Made by a program: the position numbers and the translations under genes
Notes under the pieces: model-generated
The model's database searches: none
Seen by the model: the letters and a program-made list of their open reading frames with translations, nothing else
What the model was told of the DNA's origin: nothing
In this document: piece after piece, positions 9,706-19,574 of the stretch
How the letters are laid out: every line of letters starts with the position of its first letter
Position numbering within the stretch: the first letter of the stretch is position 1
From: Avibacterium avium
GTDB lineage: Bacteria > Pseudomonadota > Gammaproteobacteria > Enterobacterales > Pasteurellaceae
Direction of reading: 5' to 3'
NCBI RefSeq assembly: GCF_900454535.1
Contig: NZ_UGSP01000001.1
Location: 1,051,501 to 1,115,500, forward strand
DNA: 64,000 bases

Positions 9706-10668
9706 TTATTTCACTAATTTACCGCTGGCTTGTAAGTCCGCGTGGTAAGAAGAACGCACGAAAGGTCCGCAGGCGGCGTGTTCAAACCCCATTTCGTTGG
9801 CTTTATCACGGAACTCATCAAATTCTTCAGGCGGAACATAGCGCGCTACCGGTAAGTGATGGCGGCTTGGTTGCAAATATTGTCCGAGTGTGAGCATTGT
9901 TACGCCGTTGGTGCGTAAATCTTGCATCACTTGTAAGATTTCTTCGTTGGTTTCGCCTAAGCCCACCATTAAGCCTGATTTGGTTGGAATATCAGGGAAC
10001 ATTGCTTTGAACTCACGCAATAATTTGAGCGACCATTCATAATCTGCCCCTGGGCGAATATCACGATACAAGCGTGGCACATTTTCCAAATTGTGGTTGA
10101 ACACATCTGGTGGATTATCTTTTAATTTTTCTAGCGCTTGTTCGATGCGTCCACGGAAATCAGGCACAAGGATTTCAATTTTGATCCCTGGATTAAGCGC
10201 GCGGATTTCTTTCACACATTCGGCGAAGTGGCCTGCACCACGGTCAGGCAGATCGTCACGATCCACTGAAGTGATCACCACATAACGTAATTTCATATCC
10301 TGAATAGTTTCGGCTAATTTGCGTGGTTCGTCAGGATCAGGTGGTAAAGGCTTGCCGTGTGCCACATCACAGAATGGGCAGCGGCGCGTACAAATTGCGC
10401 CTAAGATCATAAAGGTTGCCGTGCCGTGGTTAAAACATTCGTGCAAGTTGGGGCAAGAGGCTTCTTCACACACAGAATGCAAGCCGTGGCGGCGCATTCC
10501 ATTTTTGATGCTATCAATTTTTGCTGAATTGGCTGGCAGTTTGATTTTCATCCACTCAGGCTTTTTCAATAAAGGCTGGTTGGGATCAATATTTTTTACT
10601 GGGATAATGGAAGTTTTTGCGGCATCACGATATTTTACGCCACGTTCCATTTTAAAAGGCGTTGCCAT
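9706..10668 (-). CDS. lipA: Lipoyl synthase
   Basis: A 320-residue radical-SAM enzyme that inserts two sulfurs into octanoyl groups on lipoyl domains. The auxiliary-cluster cysteines are in [12 protein letters not shown] and the SAM-cluster motif CTRRCPFCD follows. The C-terminal RSSY motif is present ([12 protein letters not shown]). It lies 17 bp downstream of lipB on the same strand, so the two lipoate steps are likely co-transcribed. Confidence 0.97.
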   Translation of the reverse strand: MATPFKMERGVKYRDAAKTSIIPVKNIDPNQPLLKKPEWMKIKLPANSAKIDSIKNGMRRHGLHSVCEEASCPNLHECFNHGTATFMILGAICTRRCPFCDVAHGKPLPPDPDEPRKLAETIQDMKLRYVVITSVDRDDLPDRGAGHFAECVKEIRALNPGIKIEILVPDFRGRIEQALEKLKDNPPDVFNHNLENVPRLYRDIRPGADYEWSLKLLREFKAMFPDIPTKSGLMVGLGETNEEILQVMQDLRTNGVTMLTLGQYLQPSRHHLPVARYVPPEEFDEFRDKANEMGFEHAACGPFVRSSYHADLQASGKLVK

Positions 10669-10685
10669 TAACGCTCCTATTTTTG

Positions 10686-11339
10686 TTAAGAATTTGTTAC
10701 GGAATTATACCCCAATAATTGGGTGAAGTGTGTAACTAATTTGGGCGAAACCTTGTCTGGCTGTGCTTCTTGTTGCGGGATAAAATCTGCCATTTGACAC
10801 ATTTCAAGCCCTGCATAACCACAGGGGTTAATGTATAAGAAAGGCGTAAGATCCATATTAATATTTAGCGCTAAACCGTGGAAAGAACAGCCTTTGCGAA
10901 TGCGTAAACCGAGCGAGCAGATTTTTTTGCCGTCCACATACACCCCTGGTGCATCGGCTTTGGGATAGCCTTCAATGCCGTAATCTGCCAGCGTTTGCAC
11001 CACCGATTGCTCAAGGGCGGTAACCAGTTGGCGTACATTGAGATCTTTGCCTTGCGCTTTCAGGCGTTTGATGTCGATCAACACATACATAACTTGCTGA
11101 CCCAATCCGTGATAGGTGATTTGTCCGCCACGATCCGATTGCACCACAGGGATCGCGCTTTGTTGCAATAAATGTTCAGGCTTGCCCGCAGAGCCTTGGG
11201 TGAACACTGCTGGGTGCTGAACGAGCCAGATTTCATCTTGGGTATTTTCATCACGATTATCAGTAAATTGCTGCATTTTATGCCAAATTTCTTGATAATC
11301 TTGCACGCCAAGTTGGCGGATAATAATGGATTGGGTCAT
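10686..11339 (-). CDS. lipB: Octanoyl-ACP:protein N-octanoyltransferase
   Basis: A 217-residue cytoplasmic enzyme that moves octanoate from acyl carrier protein to lipoyl domains, supplying LipA. The conserved [19 protein letters not shown] segment, the lysine of KICSLGLRI, and the catalytic cysteine in [10 protein letters not shown] are all seen. It sits between ybeD and lipA. The start ATG follows the ybeD stop by about 26 bp. Confidence 0.96.
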   Translation of the reverse strand: MTQSIIIRQLGVQDYQEIWHKMQQFTDNRDENTQDEIWLVQHPAVFTQGSAGKPEHLLQQSAIPVVQSDRGGQITYHGLGQQVMYVLIDIKRLKAQGKDLNVRQLVTALEQSVVQTLADYGIEGYPKADAPGVYVDGKKICSLGLRIRKGCSFHGLALNINMDLTPFLYINPCGYAGLEMCQMADFIPQQEAQPDKVSPKLVTHFTQLLGYNSVTNS

Positions 11340-11365
11340 CGCCTTTACCTTATTGTTTATGCAGA

Positions 11366-11668
11366 TTAAAGCACCATTCTTACGCCGTTAATTTTGGCAA
11401 GTTCGCTATAAAGGGTTTCCACTTGCTCAATATTTTCAGCCACAATATCCACTGAAATCGATTTGTATGTGCCTTTTCCGCTGACATTTTCACGCGGATT
11501 ATAATCACCTTTGGCATATTTTTGTACCACAGCGATCACATCATCGGCTAAATCAGGTCGGTTGGCTCCCACCACTTTAAAGGTGAAATCACAGGGAAAT
11601 TCTAAAAGATCTTTAAGTTGCTTTTGTGGAATATCTTCAAGTTTTACGACTTTTTCTTGTTCTGCCAT
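11366..11668 (-). CDS. ybeD: YbeD/DUF493 family protein
   Basis: A 100-residue protein with the DUF493 ferredoxin-like (ACT-like) fold pattern: [15 protein letters not shown] near residues 21-35 and a C-terminal NGVRMVL. Its position between dacA and lipB is the same as in E. coli. No biochemical role is firmly known for the family. It is preceded by an uptake-signal hairpin that should end dacA transcripts, so ybeD-lipB-lipA may have their own promoter. Confidence 0.9.
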   Translation of the reverse strand: MAEQEKVVKLEDIPQKQLKDLLEFPCDFTFKVVGANRPDLADDVIAVVQKYAKGDYNPRENVSGKGTYKSISVDIVAENIEQVETLYSELAKINGVRMVL

Positions 11669-11697
11669 TTTTTGTCCTCAAATTTGTTAAAAATTTA

Positions 11698-11721
11698 GAC
11701 CGCACTTTGTTTAGTGCGGCC
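11698..11721 (-). terminator. dacA terminator made of paired uptake signals
   Basis: CCGCACT and AGTGCGG pair around a six-base loop. Each arm is an uptake-signal core in opposite orientation. The minus-strand product continues into TAAATTTTT, a modest T run. Confidence 0.6.
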
Positions 11722-11761
11722 ATTTGAGCTTTAGATTGGGAAGATTTTACCAATTTCAAGT

Positions 11762-12952
11762 TTAGCTGAATAAACTTTTTACAGTTAGCACTAACCAATC
11801 CCAGATTTTGCCGAAGAAACCGCCTTCTTCAATATTGTTCATTACTTGTAAATCTACTTTAGCAATGTCTTTACCATCAAGCTGATAGGTGATTTTGCCC
11901 ACCACTTGGCCTTTCGCCAATGGCGCTTCAAGGTATTTTTTGTCTAAATCATAACGGGCTTTCACTTCCGCTTGGCGACCTTTTGGCAAGGTGATAAATT
12001 GATCTTGCAACACGCCAAGTTGCACTTTGCTGTTATCGCCATAATAAACGCTTTGTTCAGAAACGGTTTTGTTGGCTTCTAAGGCTTTGAAGGTTTCAAA
12101 GTTAGCAAATCCCCATTGCAATAATTTTTTGCTTTCAATTTCACGGCCTTTGTAAGTTGGTACGCCCATCACCACCGAAATTAAACGCATATTGCCGTTG
12201 CCCAATGCAGAAGCTACAAGGTTGTAGCCTGCTTTGTCGGTATGCCCTGTTTTCATACCATCAACTTTAAGGGTTTTATCCCACAATAAGCCATTGCGAT
12301 TTGGTTGGCGGATTTTGTTGAAAGTGAATTCTTTTTCCGCATAGATTTTGTATTCTTCAGGTAAATCACGAATGATATGCGCGCCAATTAGTGCCATATC
12401 ACGGGCGGAAGAATATTGATTTTCGTCATCTAAGCCGTGTACGGTGGTGAAATGGGTATTTTTTAGGCCAAACTGTTCCACATATTTATTCATTGCATTG
12501 ATGAAATTTTGTGTTGAGCCTGAAACGTGTTCCGCCATTGCCACGCAAGCATCATTGCCTGATACCACAATGATCCCGCGATTAAGATCGGCAACGGAAA
12601 CCTGTTGGTTTAAATTTAGGAACATTTTTGATGAACCCGGGAAATTTTTACCCCAAGCGCTATTACCAATGGTAACCATATCTGAATCGTGGATTTTACC
12701 TTGTTTTAACGCATCGCCGACCACATAGCTTGTCATCATTTTGGTGAGTGAAGCTGGATATTGGCGTTGATCAGGGTTAAATGCCGCTAACACTGCACCA
12801 GAATTGTAATCCATTAAAATATAGGTTTGCGCATTAAGTTGTGGTGCGGCAATGCCGTATTGAATATCTTCTGCAAAAAGATTTTGGCTTGCGCCTAATG
12901 TGGCAGTTAAAAATGCGATCTTTGTTTTCTTAACAATTTGTTTTAACATCAT
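11762..12952 (-). CDS. dacA: D-alanyl-D-alanine carboxypeptidase (PBP5/6 type)
   Basis: A 396-residue periplasmic penicillin-binding protein that trims the terminal D-Ala from peptidoglycan side chains. A signal peptide ends near residue 27 (FAED). The active-site motifs are SLTK, SGN ([11 protein letters not shown]) and KTGH. The last residues ([18 protein letters not shown]) form the amphipathic helix that holds PBP5 to the outer face of the inner membrane. It lies 17 bp downstream of rlpA, within the elongation gene cluster. Confidence 0.95.
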   Translation of the reverse strand: MMLKQIVKKTKIAFLTATLGASQNLFAEDIQYGIAAPQLNAQTYILMDYNSGAVLAAFNPDQRQYPASLTKMMTSYVVGDALKQGKIHDSDMVTIGNSAWGKNFPGSSKMFLNLNQQVSVADLNRGIIVVSGNDACVAMAEHVSGSTQNFINAMNKYVEQFGLKNTHFTTVHGLDDENQYSSARDMALIGAHIIRDLPEEYKIYAEKEFTFNKIRQPNRNGLLWDKTLKVDGMKTGHTDKAGYNLVASALGNGNMRLISVVMGVPTYKGREIESKKLLQWGFANFETFKALEANKTVSEQSVYYGDNSKVQLGVLQDQFITLPKGRQAEVKARYDLDKKYLEAPLAKGQVVGKITYQLDGKDIAKVDLQVMNNIEEGGFFGKIWDWLVLTVKSLFS

Positions 12953-12969
12953 TTTTTCCTAAATTTAAG

Positions 12970-13827
12970 TTAGTTTTTATAGCTAGAAATCACAATTGGT
13001 TTGGTGCGATTAAGGCGGTGTAATTTGCTTTTTAGCGTTTGTGCCTGTTTCTTAGTTTTTACTGCGCCAAAGCGTACTTCATATTTTTTCTTATGGGAAA
13101 TCATTTGTGCGTTAATTTTCATCTTTTTCGCTTTTTTCACGATTTCTTGCGCTTGAGATTTGCTTAAATCGAGCATTTTTAGCTGATAACCAGAAGAAAT
13201 TTTCTTAGAATTAACCGCACTTTTTCCTTTGCTTGCGTTAGGTGAAACCACCAGACGTTTTTTAGCTTCCGCCGTTTTTGCCATTTTGGCTAAAGAATTT
13301 GCGCCCGCACCTGAGATTTTCCCATTACGATCAACATACATCGCTTCAACGCGTACTTTACCTAAGCCACTATGTACGATACCTAGCTGATTTGCCGCTT
13401 TGCGTGAAAGATCGATAATTCTGCCTTTTACGAACGGGCCACGATCATTAATTCGCACCACTACTTTTTTGCCGTTACGCAGGTTAGTAACCAGTGCATA
13501 AGAGTTTAGGGGTAAAGTTTTATGAGCGGCGGTGTAACTGTTTGGATTGTAATATTCGCCATTTGACGTTTTGCGCCCAGCAAACATTCTGTGATAGTAA
13601 CTGGCAACGCCTTCTTGACGATAATGTTTCGCATCTTTCTTATGTTTGGTGCTATAGGTTACCCCTTTGACGACATAAGAATAATTTTTTTCGCTAACAG
13701 GTTTATGTGTTAAGGCTGCGCCTTTTACGCCATATAACTTGTGCGTTTCTGCTTGGCTGCTTACGCTGGCAACTAAAAATACAAGTGCCGCGCTAAGTTT
13801 AAGTAAGAAGGTAAATTTCATTTTCAT
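12970..13827 (-). CDS. rlpA: RlpA-like septal ring protein with SPOR domain
   Basis: A 285-residue exported protein. It has a signal peptide (cleavage near SSQA-ET), a double-psi beta-barrel domain (GVASYYHRMFAGRKTSNGE … NDRGPFVKGRIIDLS), and a C-terminal SPOR domain for denuded glycan (about residues 205-285). In Pseudomonas RlpA is a lytic transglycosylase. In other species it is only known as a septal protein. Unlike classical RlpA lipoproteins, no lipobox cysteine is seen at the end of the signal peptide. It is basic and lysine-rich, and sits between rodA and dacA. Confidence 0.9.
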   Translation of the reverse strand: MKMKFTFLLKLSAALVFLVASVSSQAETHKLYGVKGAALTHKPVSEKNYSYVVKGVTYSTKHKKDAKHYRQEGVASYYHRMFAGRKTSNGEYYNPNSYTAAHKTLPLNSYALVTNLRNGKKVVVRINDRGPFVKGRIIDLSRKAANQLGIVHSGLGKVRVEAMYVDRNGKISGAGANSLAKMAKTAEAKKRLVVSPNASKGKSAVNSKKISSGYQLKMLDLSKSQAQEIVKKAKKMKINAQMISHKKKYEVRFGAVKTKKQAQTLKSKLHRLNRTKPIVISSYKN

Positions 13828-13865
13828 TTGTGTCTTATTAAATAATTAGTCAGAGTAAAAAAGAT

Positions 13866-14981
13866 TTATTTAGTTCCTTTAAAAAAATGTTCTTTGTGGG
13901 TGTGGATTGACATAATCAAGCCAAAACCTGCCATTAATGTTACAAAAGAAGTCCCTCCATAGCTCATTAACGGAAGCGGCACGCCCACTACGGGTAAAAT
14001 GCCGCTCACCATTCCAATATTCACAAAAACATAAACAAAAAAGATCAGCGTTAATGCACCAACAAGAGTGCGACCGAAAGCATTTTGTGCTTCAACACCA
14101 ATCATCAAACCTCTTGCCACAATAAATAAATAAAGGCACATCAAAATGGCAAAGCCAACCATTCCGTGTTCTTCACTTAATACGGCAAAGATAAAATCGG
14201 TATGGGGTTCAGGCAAAAATTCTAGTTGGGATTGCGTGCCTTGCATCCAACCTTTGCCCCAAATACCGCCTGAACCAATGGCAATTTTTGATTGCAAAAT
14301 ATGATAACCCGCGCCAAGGGGATCTTTTTCTGGATCAAGTAAGGTTAGCACCCTTGTGCGTTGATAATCGTGCATTAGGTAAAACCACATTATAGGGATA
14401 AAACCAGCCAGACCAATCACCGCAATTAAAATCAGCCACCAGCTCATTCCAGCCAGAAAAACAACGAAAATTCCAGACGCACTTACCAGAATTGATGTGC
14501 CTAAATCAGGCTGAATGGCAACCAATAGGGTAGGCACAATAATAATAAAGAGTGCGATAAAGGTATTTTTTAAAGTGGGCGGAAGCGGACGTTTGCCTAA
14601 ATACACCGCCACCATTAATGGCACGGCCAATTTGACGATTTCCGAAGGCTGAAAACGGAACAAGCCGAGATCTAACCAACGCTGTGCGCCTTTACTGGTT
14701 GTTCCCACCAAATCCACTAAAATCAGCAATACTATGCCCACACCAAATAAATAAGGGGCGATGCCCTGATAAAAACGCGGGGAAAGCTGTGCCATCACAA
14801 ACATCACCACAAAGCCAAGGGTAACTTGAATGATACGGTTGCGGAACATCATTTCATTGCCACCAGAAGCACTGTATAGCACTAATAACCCATAGGCGGA
14901 AATAATCACAAGACCAATAAATAACCAGAAATCAATGTGTAAACGCTGCCACAAGTTGAGCCAGATTTTCTTTTCACTCAT
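13866..14981 (-). CDS. rodA: Peptidoglycan glycosyltransferase RodA (SEDS family)
   Basis: A 371-residue inner-membrane protein with about ten membrane spans that polymerises glycan strands for side-wall growth together with PBP2. SEDS features include [24 protein letters not shown], and the C-terminal [14 protein letters not shown]. Its start overlaps the mrdA stop by one base, which indicates translational coupling with its transpeptidase partner. Confidence 0.96.
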   Translation of the reverse strand: MSEKKIWLNLWQRLHIDFWLFIGLVIISAYGLLVLYSASGGNEMMFRNRIIQVTLGFVVMFVMAQLSPRFYQGIAPYLFGVGIVLLILVDLVGTTSKGAQRWLDLGLFRFQPSEIVKLAVPLMVAVYLGKRPLPPTLKNTFIALFIIIVPTLLVAIQPDLGTSILVSASGIFVVFLAGMSWWLILIAVIGLAGFIPIMWFYLMHDYQRTRVLTLLDPEKDPLGAGYHILQSKIAIGSGGIWGKGWMQGTQSQLEFLPEPHTDFIFAVLSEEHGMVGFAILMCLYLFIVARGLMIGVEAQNAFGRTLVGALTLIFFVYVFVNIGMVSGILPVVGVPLPLMSYGGTSFVTLMAGFGLIMSIHTHKEHFFKGTK

Positions 14982-16918
14982 TATTCTGTTTCCTCTTGTT
15001 GGGGTTGTGTTTCGTTCTGTTTATTTTCCATTTGACTTACTTGTGGAAGACGCTGATTAAGATAATAATCCATAATTTTTCTTACCACTGGGCCTGCGTT
15101 GCTACCGCCGCCACCGGCATTTTCTAAAATCACAGAAACCACAATTTTCGGATTTTCATAAGGGGCGTAGCCAATGAACCACGCGTGATCGTGCAATTCT
15201 TTGCTCAGCGATTTTGCGTTATAGGTTTGGTTTTCTTTTAAGCTGAAAACCTGCGCCGTGCCTGATTTTCCTGCAACGTGATAGTTCGTGCCAGCAAAGG
15301 CTTTACGCCCTGTCCCGTTGCTCGCATTAATCACGTTATACATACCGCGTTTGGCTTGCGCCCAATAGCTATCATTGGCTTCAATGTCGGGATATAACAA
15401 GGGATCTTTGTAAGGTTCAAAGAAAGAGCCTTCTACCCCTTTCATTAAGTGCGGTGTATTTACCTTGCCATTATTAATCAAGATGGCCAAAGCTTTTGCC
15501 ACTTGCAATGGCGTTGCTGTCCAATAGCCTTGTCCAATACCCACGGAAATGGTATCACCTTGCAGCCAAGGTTTTTTATAGCGTTTTTGTTTCCACTCGC
15601 GCGAAGGCATAATTGCCGAGGTTTCTTCACGAATATCTAAACCCGTTGGCAGACCAAAACCAAAGGCTTTCATCCAACCAGAAAGTTTATCAATCCCCAT
15701 ATTGTAAGCGAGCTGATAAAAGTAGGTATCGGAAGATTCGGTAATCGCTTTATTGAGATCTGTATAGCCGTGGCCTGATTTTTTCCAGTCACGGAAACGT
15801 TTAGTGCTATTTGGCAACATCCAATAGCCCGGATCAAACACCGTTGTGCTTGGCGTGATCAAGGCTTCTTGCAACCCAGCTACTGCAATAAACGGTTTTA
15901 CCGTAGAAGCGGGCGGATAAGCTCCTTGCGTAACGCGGCTATAAAGCGGACGCTCAGGATCTTCAAGCAGGCGTTTGTAATCTTTACCTGAAATGCCATC
16001 TACGAAAAGGTTATTGTCATAACTTGGGGTTGAAACCATCGCTAAAATGCTGCTATCTTTTGGATCTAGCACCACCACCGCGCCTTTATGCCCCGCTAAC
16101 AGATCAGTGATATAACGTTGCAATTCTAAATCAATGGTGAGATGAATGCTTTTGCCCGCCACCGCAGGCTGTTCGCGCAGTTTACGGATCACCTTACCAC
16201 GGTTGTTAATTTCTACTTCTTCAAAGCCCACTTCACCGTGTAATTGTTCTTCGTAATAGCGTTCGATACCGAGCTTGCCGATATTGTGCGAGCCAGCATA
16301 ATTGGCGTATTTGTCTTCTTTTTTCAGGCGTTCCACATCTTTATCATTAATTTTTGCCACATAACCTAAAATATGGGTGAGCGGTTCGCCGTATAAATAA
16401 TGACGTTTAAAATAAGGTTTAACGGATAAACTCGGGAATTGATGCTGATTTACCGCAAAACGTGCGATCTGTTCTTCAGTGAGATCAGGCTTGAGTAAAA
16501 TGGACGTATAGCGCGAAGAACGGCGGCGTTCTTTCTTAAAATTCGCAATATCGTCTTCATTTAAGCCCACCATTTGCTTGAGCTGTTCAAAAGTGCGGTC
16601 TAAATTTTCTACTTTTTCTGGCACGATATATAAGCCAAAAAAGGTGAGATTTTCGGCAAGCAATTTGCCATAGCGATCGTAAATCAAACCGCGTGTTGGT
16701 GGCAGCGGCAATAATTTGATACGGTTACCGTTAGAACGGGTTTGATAAGTGTCATAATTGACGATTTGCAGATGATATAAATTGGTGAGTAAAATTGCAG
16801 ACAGCCCAAGCACGCCTAAAAAAGACACCAAGGCGCGGCGAATAAACAGGTTGCGCTCCGCTTTTTTATCGCGGATCGGTTCCATTGTTGGCTGAGAAAG
16901 CAATTTCTTTAAATCCAT
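14981..16918 (-). CDS. mrdA: Penicillin-binding protein 2 (elongasome transpeptidase)
   Basis: A 645-residue protein with one N-terminal membrane anchor (about residues 30-50), a dimerisation/pedestal domain, and a transpeptidase domain. Catalytic motifs are STVK ([12 protein letters not shown]), SSD ([10 protein letters not shown]) and KSGT (VAGKSGTAQ). It cross-links peptidoglycan in the periplasm for rod elongation with RodA. The C-terminal tail is Gln/Glu-rich ([12 protein letters not shown]) and probably disordered. The gene follows rlmH by 3 bp, as in related genomes. Confidence 0.97.
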   Translation of the reverse strand: MDLKKLLSQPTMEPIRDKKAERNLFIRRALVSFLGVLGLSAILLTNLYHLQIVNYDTYQTRSNGNRIKLLPLPPTRGLIYDRYGKLLAENLTFFGLYIVPEKVENLDRTFEQLKQMVGLNEDDIANFKKERRRSSRYTSILLKPDLTEEQIARFAVNQHQFPSLSVKPYFKRHYLYGEPLTHILGYVAKINDKDVERLKKEDKYANYAGSHNIGKLGIERYYEEQLHGEVGFEEVEINNRGKVIRKLREQPAVAGKSIHLTIDLELQRYITDLLAGHKGAVVVLDPKDSSILAMVSTPSYDNNLFVDGISGKDYKRLLEDPERPLYSRVTQGAYPPASTVKPFIAVAGLQEALITPSTTVFDPGYWMLPNSTKRFRDWKKSGHGYTDLNKAITESSDTYFYQLAYNMGIDKLSGWMKAFGFGLPTGLDIREETSAIMPSREWKQKRYKKPWLQGDTISVGIGQGYWTATPLQVAKALAILINNGKVNTPHLMKGVEGSFFEPYKDPLLYPDIEANDSYWAQAKRGMYNVINASNGTGRKAFAGTNYHVAGKSGTAQVFSLKENQTYNAKSLSKELHDHAWFIGYAPYENPKIVVSVILENAGGGGSNAGPVVRKIMDYYLNQRLPQVSQMENKQNETQPQQEETE

Positions 16919-16921
16919 TGA

Positions 16922-17389
16922 TTACTCTCGATGATAAGGGTGATTGGTAGTAATCGACCAAGCACGATACAAACTCTCTGCCACCACCACGCGCACTAAA
17001 GGGTGGGGTAAGGTTAAAGGGGAAAGCGACCAGCTTTGTTCGGCGGCAGCTTTACATTCTGGCGATAAACCTTCAGGCCCGCCGATCAATAGGCATAAAT
17101 CTCGTCCATCATTTTTCCAACCCTCCAGCTGTTGTGCCAGTTGTTCGGTTGTCCAAGGCTTACCGGGAATGTCTAAGGTAACAATCTTATTTCGCCCACA
17201 AGCCGCCAGCATTGCTTTGCCCTCTTGCTCCAAAATGCGTTTAATGTCTGCATTTTTGCCACGTTTGCCCGCAGGGATTTCGATTAGCTCAAAGGGCATA
17301 TCCTTTGGGAAACGGCGTTGATATTCTTCAAAGCCTGTGGTTACCCAAGCTGGCATTTTTGTGCCTACCGCAATTAATTGGATCTTCAT
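16922..17389 (-). CDS. rlmH: 23S rRNA pseudouridine-1915 N3-methyltransferase
   Basis: A 155-residue SPOUT-family methyltransferase that acts on helix 69 of 23S rRNA in assembled 70S ribosomes. The SAM-knot motif [12 protein letters not shown] and the C-terminal [16 protein letters not shown] segment are present. Length equals that of E. coli YbeA (155). It directly follows rsfS with no gap. Confidence 0.96.
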   Translation of the reverse strand: MKIQLIAVGTKMPAWVTTGFEEYQRRFPKDMPFELIEIPAGKRGKNADIKRILEQEGKAMLAACGRNKIVTLDIPGKPWTTEQLAQQLEGWKNDGRDLCLLIGGPEGLSPECKAAAEQSWSLSPLTLPHPLVRVVVAESLYRAWSITTNHPYHRE

Positions 17390-17701
17390 TTAGCCCCAAA
17401 GTTTCTCTAATTGATACATTTCGCGGCTGTCTGCTTGCATAATATGCACCATCGCTTGCCCGAAATCGACCACCACCCAATCGGCAGTAGCTTTGCCCTC
17501 TTCACCGAAGGATTCAAAACCCGCTTGCTTGCTTTCATCAATCAGTTTTTGCGCCAAAGAACTAATCTGGCGACTTGATGTGCCTGTGCAAATAATCATA
17601 TTGTCCGTTACGCTTGATTTGCCTTGCACATCTAAATGTAAAATATCAACGGCTTTTAAATCGTCTAATTTGTTAATTAAAAAATCTACTAATGTTGTCA
17701 T
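17390..17701 (-). CDS. rsfS: Ribosomal silencing factor RsfS
   Basis: A 103-residue protein that binds L14 on the 50S subunit and blocks subunit joining during starvation. The family core DNMIICTGTSSRQISSLA and ADWVVVDFGQAMVHIM are both present. It is the first gene of the rsfS-rlmH-mrdA-rodA-rlpA-dacA run and has a likely promoter in the 150 bp upstream. Confidence 0.95.
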   Translation of the reverse strand: MTTLVDFLINKLDDLKAVDILHLDVQGKSSVTDNMIICTGTSSRQISSLAQKLIDESKQAGFESFGEEGKATADWVVVDFGQAMVHIMQADSREMYQLEKLWG

Positions 17702-17784
17702 ACGAAATGTTATCGCTCATTAAATTTGTGTGTTAAAAATCCGTCAATTCTATCACGAGATAAAACAGAAATAATAGAAAAAAT

Positions 17785-17828
17785 CACCGCACTTTTCTGG
17801 TTTATGTTTTGTTTATAAAAGTACGGTG
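17785..17828 (-). terminator. rhlB terminator made of near-paired uptake signals
   Basis: CACCGCACTTTT and AAAAGTACGGTG pair with one mismatch across a 20-nt loop. A moderately T-rich stretch follows on the minus strand. Confidence 0.5.
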
Positions 17829-17850
17829 GAATTTTGGCGATTTTTTGAGA

Positions 17851-19098
17851 TTAATAACGCTTTTTGAAATTGCGTTTATTATTTTGATAATGGCTTTGTC
17901 CAGTGCGTTTGCGGTAAGGTTTCGGCAAATCACTGAGTAGCGCTTGCGGATCATATTGGCTCACAGGAATGGAGTGGCCAATATATTCTTCAATGGCAGG
18001 TAAATTCATTGCATATTCTTCACAAGCAAAACTAATGGAAACGCCGCTTTCGCCTGCGCGCCCTGTGCGTCCAATGCGATGCACATAATCTTCGCGATCA
18101 TCGGGCAAATCATAGTTGAAAACGTGCGTAACATCTGGAATATGCAAGCCACGCGCGGCAACATCGGTGGCCACTAAAATATCTAATTTGCCTTCAGTGA
18201 ATTGTTGCAATAAGGCAAGGCGTTTTTTCTGTGCCACATCGCCTGTGAGTAGCCCCACACGATGCCCATCAGCGGCTAAATAGCCCCAAATTTCTTCGCA
18301 GCGATGTTTGGTGTTGGCGAAAATAATGCAACGCTCTGGCCATTCTTCTTCCAACAACGTCATTAATAACGCCATTTTGTCTTGGTTAGACGGATAAAAC
18401 AGTTCTTCTTTAATGCGGTGGCCTGTTTTTTGCAGTGGCTCAACTTCCACATATTCAGGATCATTCATATCTTCAAAGGCAAGTTCACGCACTTTATAAG
18501 AAAGAGTCGCGGAAAAGAGCATTGTTAAGCGTTCAGCAGGGGGCGGACATTTCCGCAGTAAGTAGCGAATATCTTTGATAAAGCCTAGATCGAACATTCG
18601 ATCTGCTTCATCTAGCACTACCACTTCAATATCCGTTAAACGAATAATGCCTTGTTTGACGTAATCAATCACGCGTCCTGTTGTGCCAATTAAAATATCA
18701 ATGCCTTGCTCAATCACTTTAAGCTGTTTATCGTAGCCATCGCCCCCATAAGCTAGCCCCATTTTTAGCCCAGTGGCTTGTGAGAGCGCGGTGCCATCAT
18801 TGCTAATTTGCACCGCAAGCTCGCGCGTGGGCGCTAAAATTAACGCTCGCGGTTGCTTGGCATTATGCTGCGAATTTTCGCTTAATAAATGATGAAAGGT
18901 AGCGGTGAGAAAGGCCATTGTTTTGCCTGTGCCTGTTTGCGCTTGCCCTGCTACATCACGCCCTGCAAGGGTGATTGGCAAAGAAAGGGCTTGGATTGGC
19001 GTGCAGTATTCAAAACCGTTTTTTTCTAAACACTGTAATACGCTTGGATTTAGCGGTAAATCAGCAAAACGTTGCTGAGTTAAATGATTATTTTGCAT
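17851..19098 (-). CDS. rhlB: ATP-dependent RNA helicase RhlB
   Basis: A 415-residue DEAD-box helicase that unwinds structured RNA for the RNA degradosome. It has the Q motif ([15 protein letters not shown]), Walker [13 protein letters not shown] in [18 protein letters not shown], and HRIGRTGR. The lysine/arginine-rich tail ([20 protein letters not shown]) is the RNA-contacting extension. I chose ATG at 19098 ([11 protein letters not shown]) because it aligns with known RhlB starts. The in-frame upstream start at 19170 would add 24 residues that do not fit. Confidence 0.95.
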   Translation of the reverse strand: MQNNHLTQQRFADLPLNPSVLQCLEKNGFEYCTPIQALSLPITLAGRDVAGQAQTGTGKTMAFLTATFHHLLSENSQHNAKQPRALILAPTRELAVQISNDGTALSQATGLKMGLAYGGDGYDKQLKVIEQGIDILIGTTGRVIDYVKQGIIRLTDIEVVVLDEADRMFDLGFIKDIRYLLRKCPPPAERLTMLFSATLSYKVRELAFEDMNDPEYVEVEPLQKTGHRIKEELFYPSNQDKMALLMTLLEEEWPERCIIFANTKHRCEEIWGYLAADGHRVGLLTGDVAQKKRLALLQQFTEGKLDILVATDVAARGLHIPDVTHVFNYDLPDDREDYVHRIGRTGRAGESGVSISFACEEYAMNLPAIEEYIGHSIPVSQYDPQALLSDLPKPYRKRTGQSHYQNNKRNFKKRY

Positions 19099-19331
19099 AG
19101 TTATCTGACTATTTTCGATTTTATGAGAAAAAATTGTGCTAAGCATAGCACGAAGGGCAGAAATCCCCAAAAATTCTTCTTTTCTATCTTCTTTATCTCT
19201 AAAAAAGCAATAAATAAGGTGTGGTTAAAAATGTAGCATTTATTGGTTGTTTTTTATTACTTCTTATTTTGTTTTGTAGCAAGAATAAATTACCCCGTTA
19301 TGCTTAGAAAAGGCAAATTACCTAGCATTTT

Positions 19332-19351
19332 AATAACTCTTAAGAGTTATT
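19332..19351. promoter_or_regulatory. Perfect 20-bp palindrome, NarP-like, upstream of nrfA
   Basis: AATAACTCTTAAGAGTTATT is a perfect palindrome. Read as a 7-2-7 site, TAACTCT-TA-AGAGTTA matches the NarL/NarP heptamer TACYNMT at six of seven positions in each half. NarP control of nrf is known in gamma-proteobacteria. Binding here is inference. Confidence 0.5.
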
Positions 19352-19364
19352 TTTATGTGGCAAA

Positions 19365-19384
19365 AATAACTCAAAAAAGTTATT
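19365..19384. promoter_or_regulatory. Second AATAACT inverted repeat upstream of nrfA
   Basis: AATAACTCAAAAAAGTTATT repeats the outer half-sites of the palindrome 33 bp upstream, with an imperfect centre. The spacing is about three helical turns, so both sites would face the same side of the DNA. Confidence 0.4.
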
Positions 19385-19397
19385 ACTAATAAAAACA

Positions 19398-19411
19398 TTG
19401 ATCAAACGCAA
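19398..19411 (+). promoter_or_regulatory. FNR-like site upstream of nrfA
   Basis: TTGATCAAACGCAA has a perfect TTGAT half-site and a weak second half (CGCAA against ATCAA). The same 14-mer with one change occurs upstream of norB on its coding strand. Confidence 0.4.
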
Positions 19412-19503
19412 AAAATAGCAAAATAGCGCTGAAAAATGAGAATGAATTTGTTATTTTTAAGCGCGAAAAACTTTCTCTTAATTCATTATCATATTGTTTT
19501 TAA

Positions 19504-19518
19504 TGAGAAAAATTATCA
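19504..19518. promoter_or_regulatory. Fur-like box upstream of nrfA
   Basis: TGAGAAAAATTATCA matches the 7-1-7 Fur pattern TGATAATnATTATCA at 12 of 14 positions, about 57 bp before the start codon. Fur is encoded in this window. Control of nrf by Fur is inference. Confidence 0.35.
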
Positions 19519-19574
19519 TTTATTGCTTAAGTTTATTTGTTGTACAACATTGATCAATGTATGGAGTAATTATC

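Larger units (their letters stand above)
19099..19574. other. Long regulatory region upstream of nrfA
   Basis: This 476-bp gene-free stretch separates divergent rhlB and nrfA. It contains two AATAACT…AGTTATT palindromes (19332-19351 and 19365-19384), an FNR-like sequence (19398-19411), a Fur-like sequence (19504-19518) and two perfect palindromes (19539-19560) just before the ribosome binding site. Confidence 0.6.

Noticed and set aside
19557..19574. Upstream in-frame ATG for nrfA
   Set aside because: It would place the GGAG ribosome binding site inside the coding region and add MYGVII before the signal peptide. The GTG at 19575 fits better.
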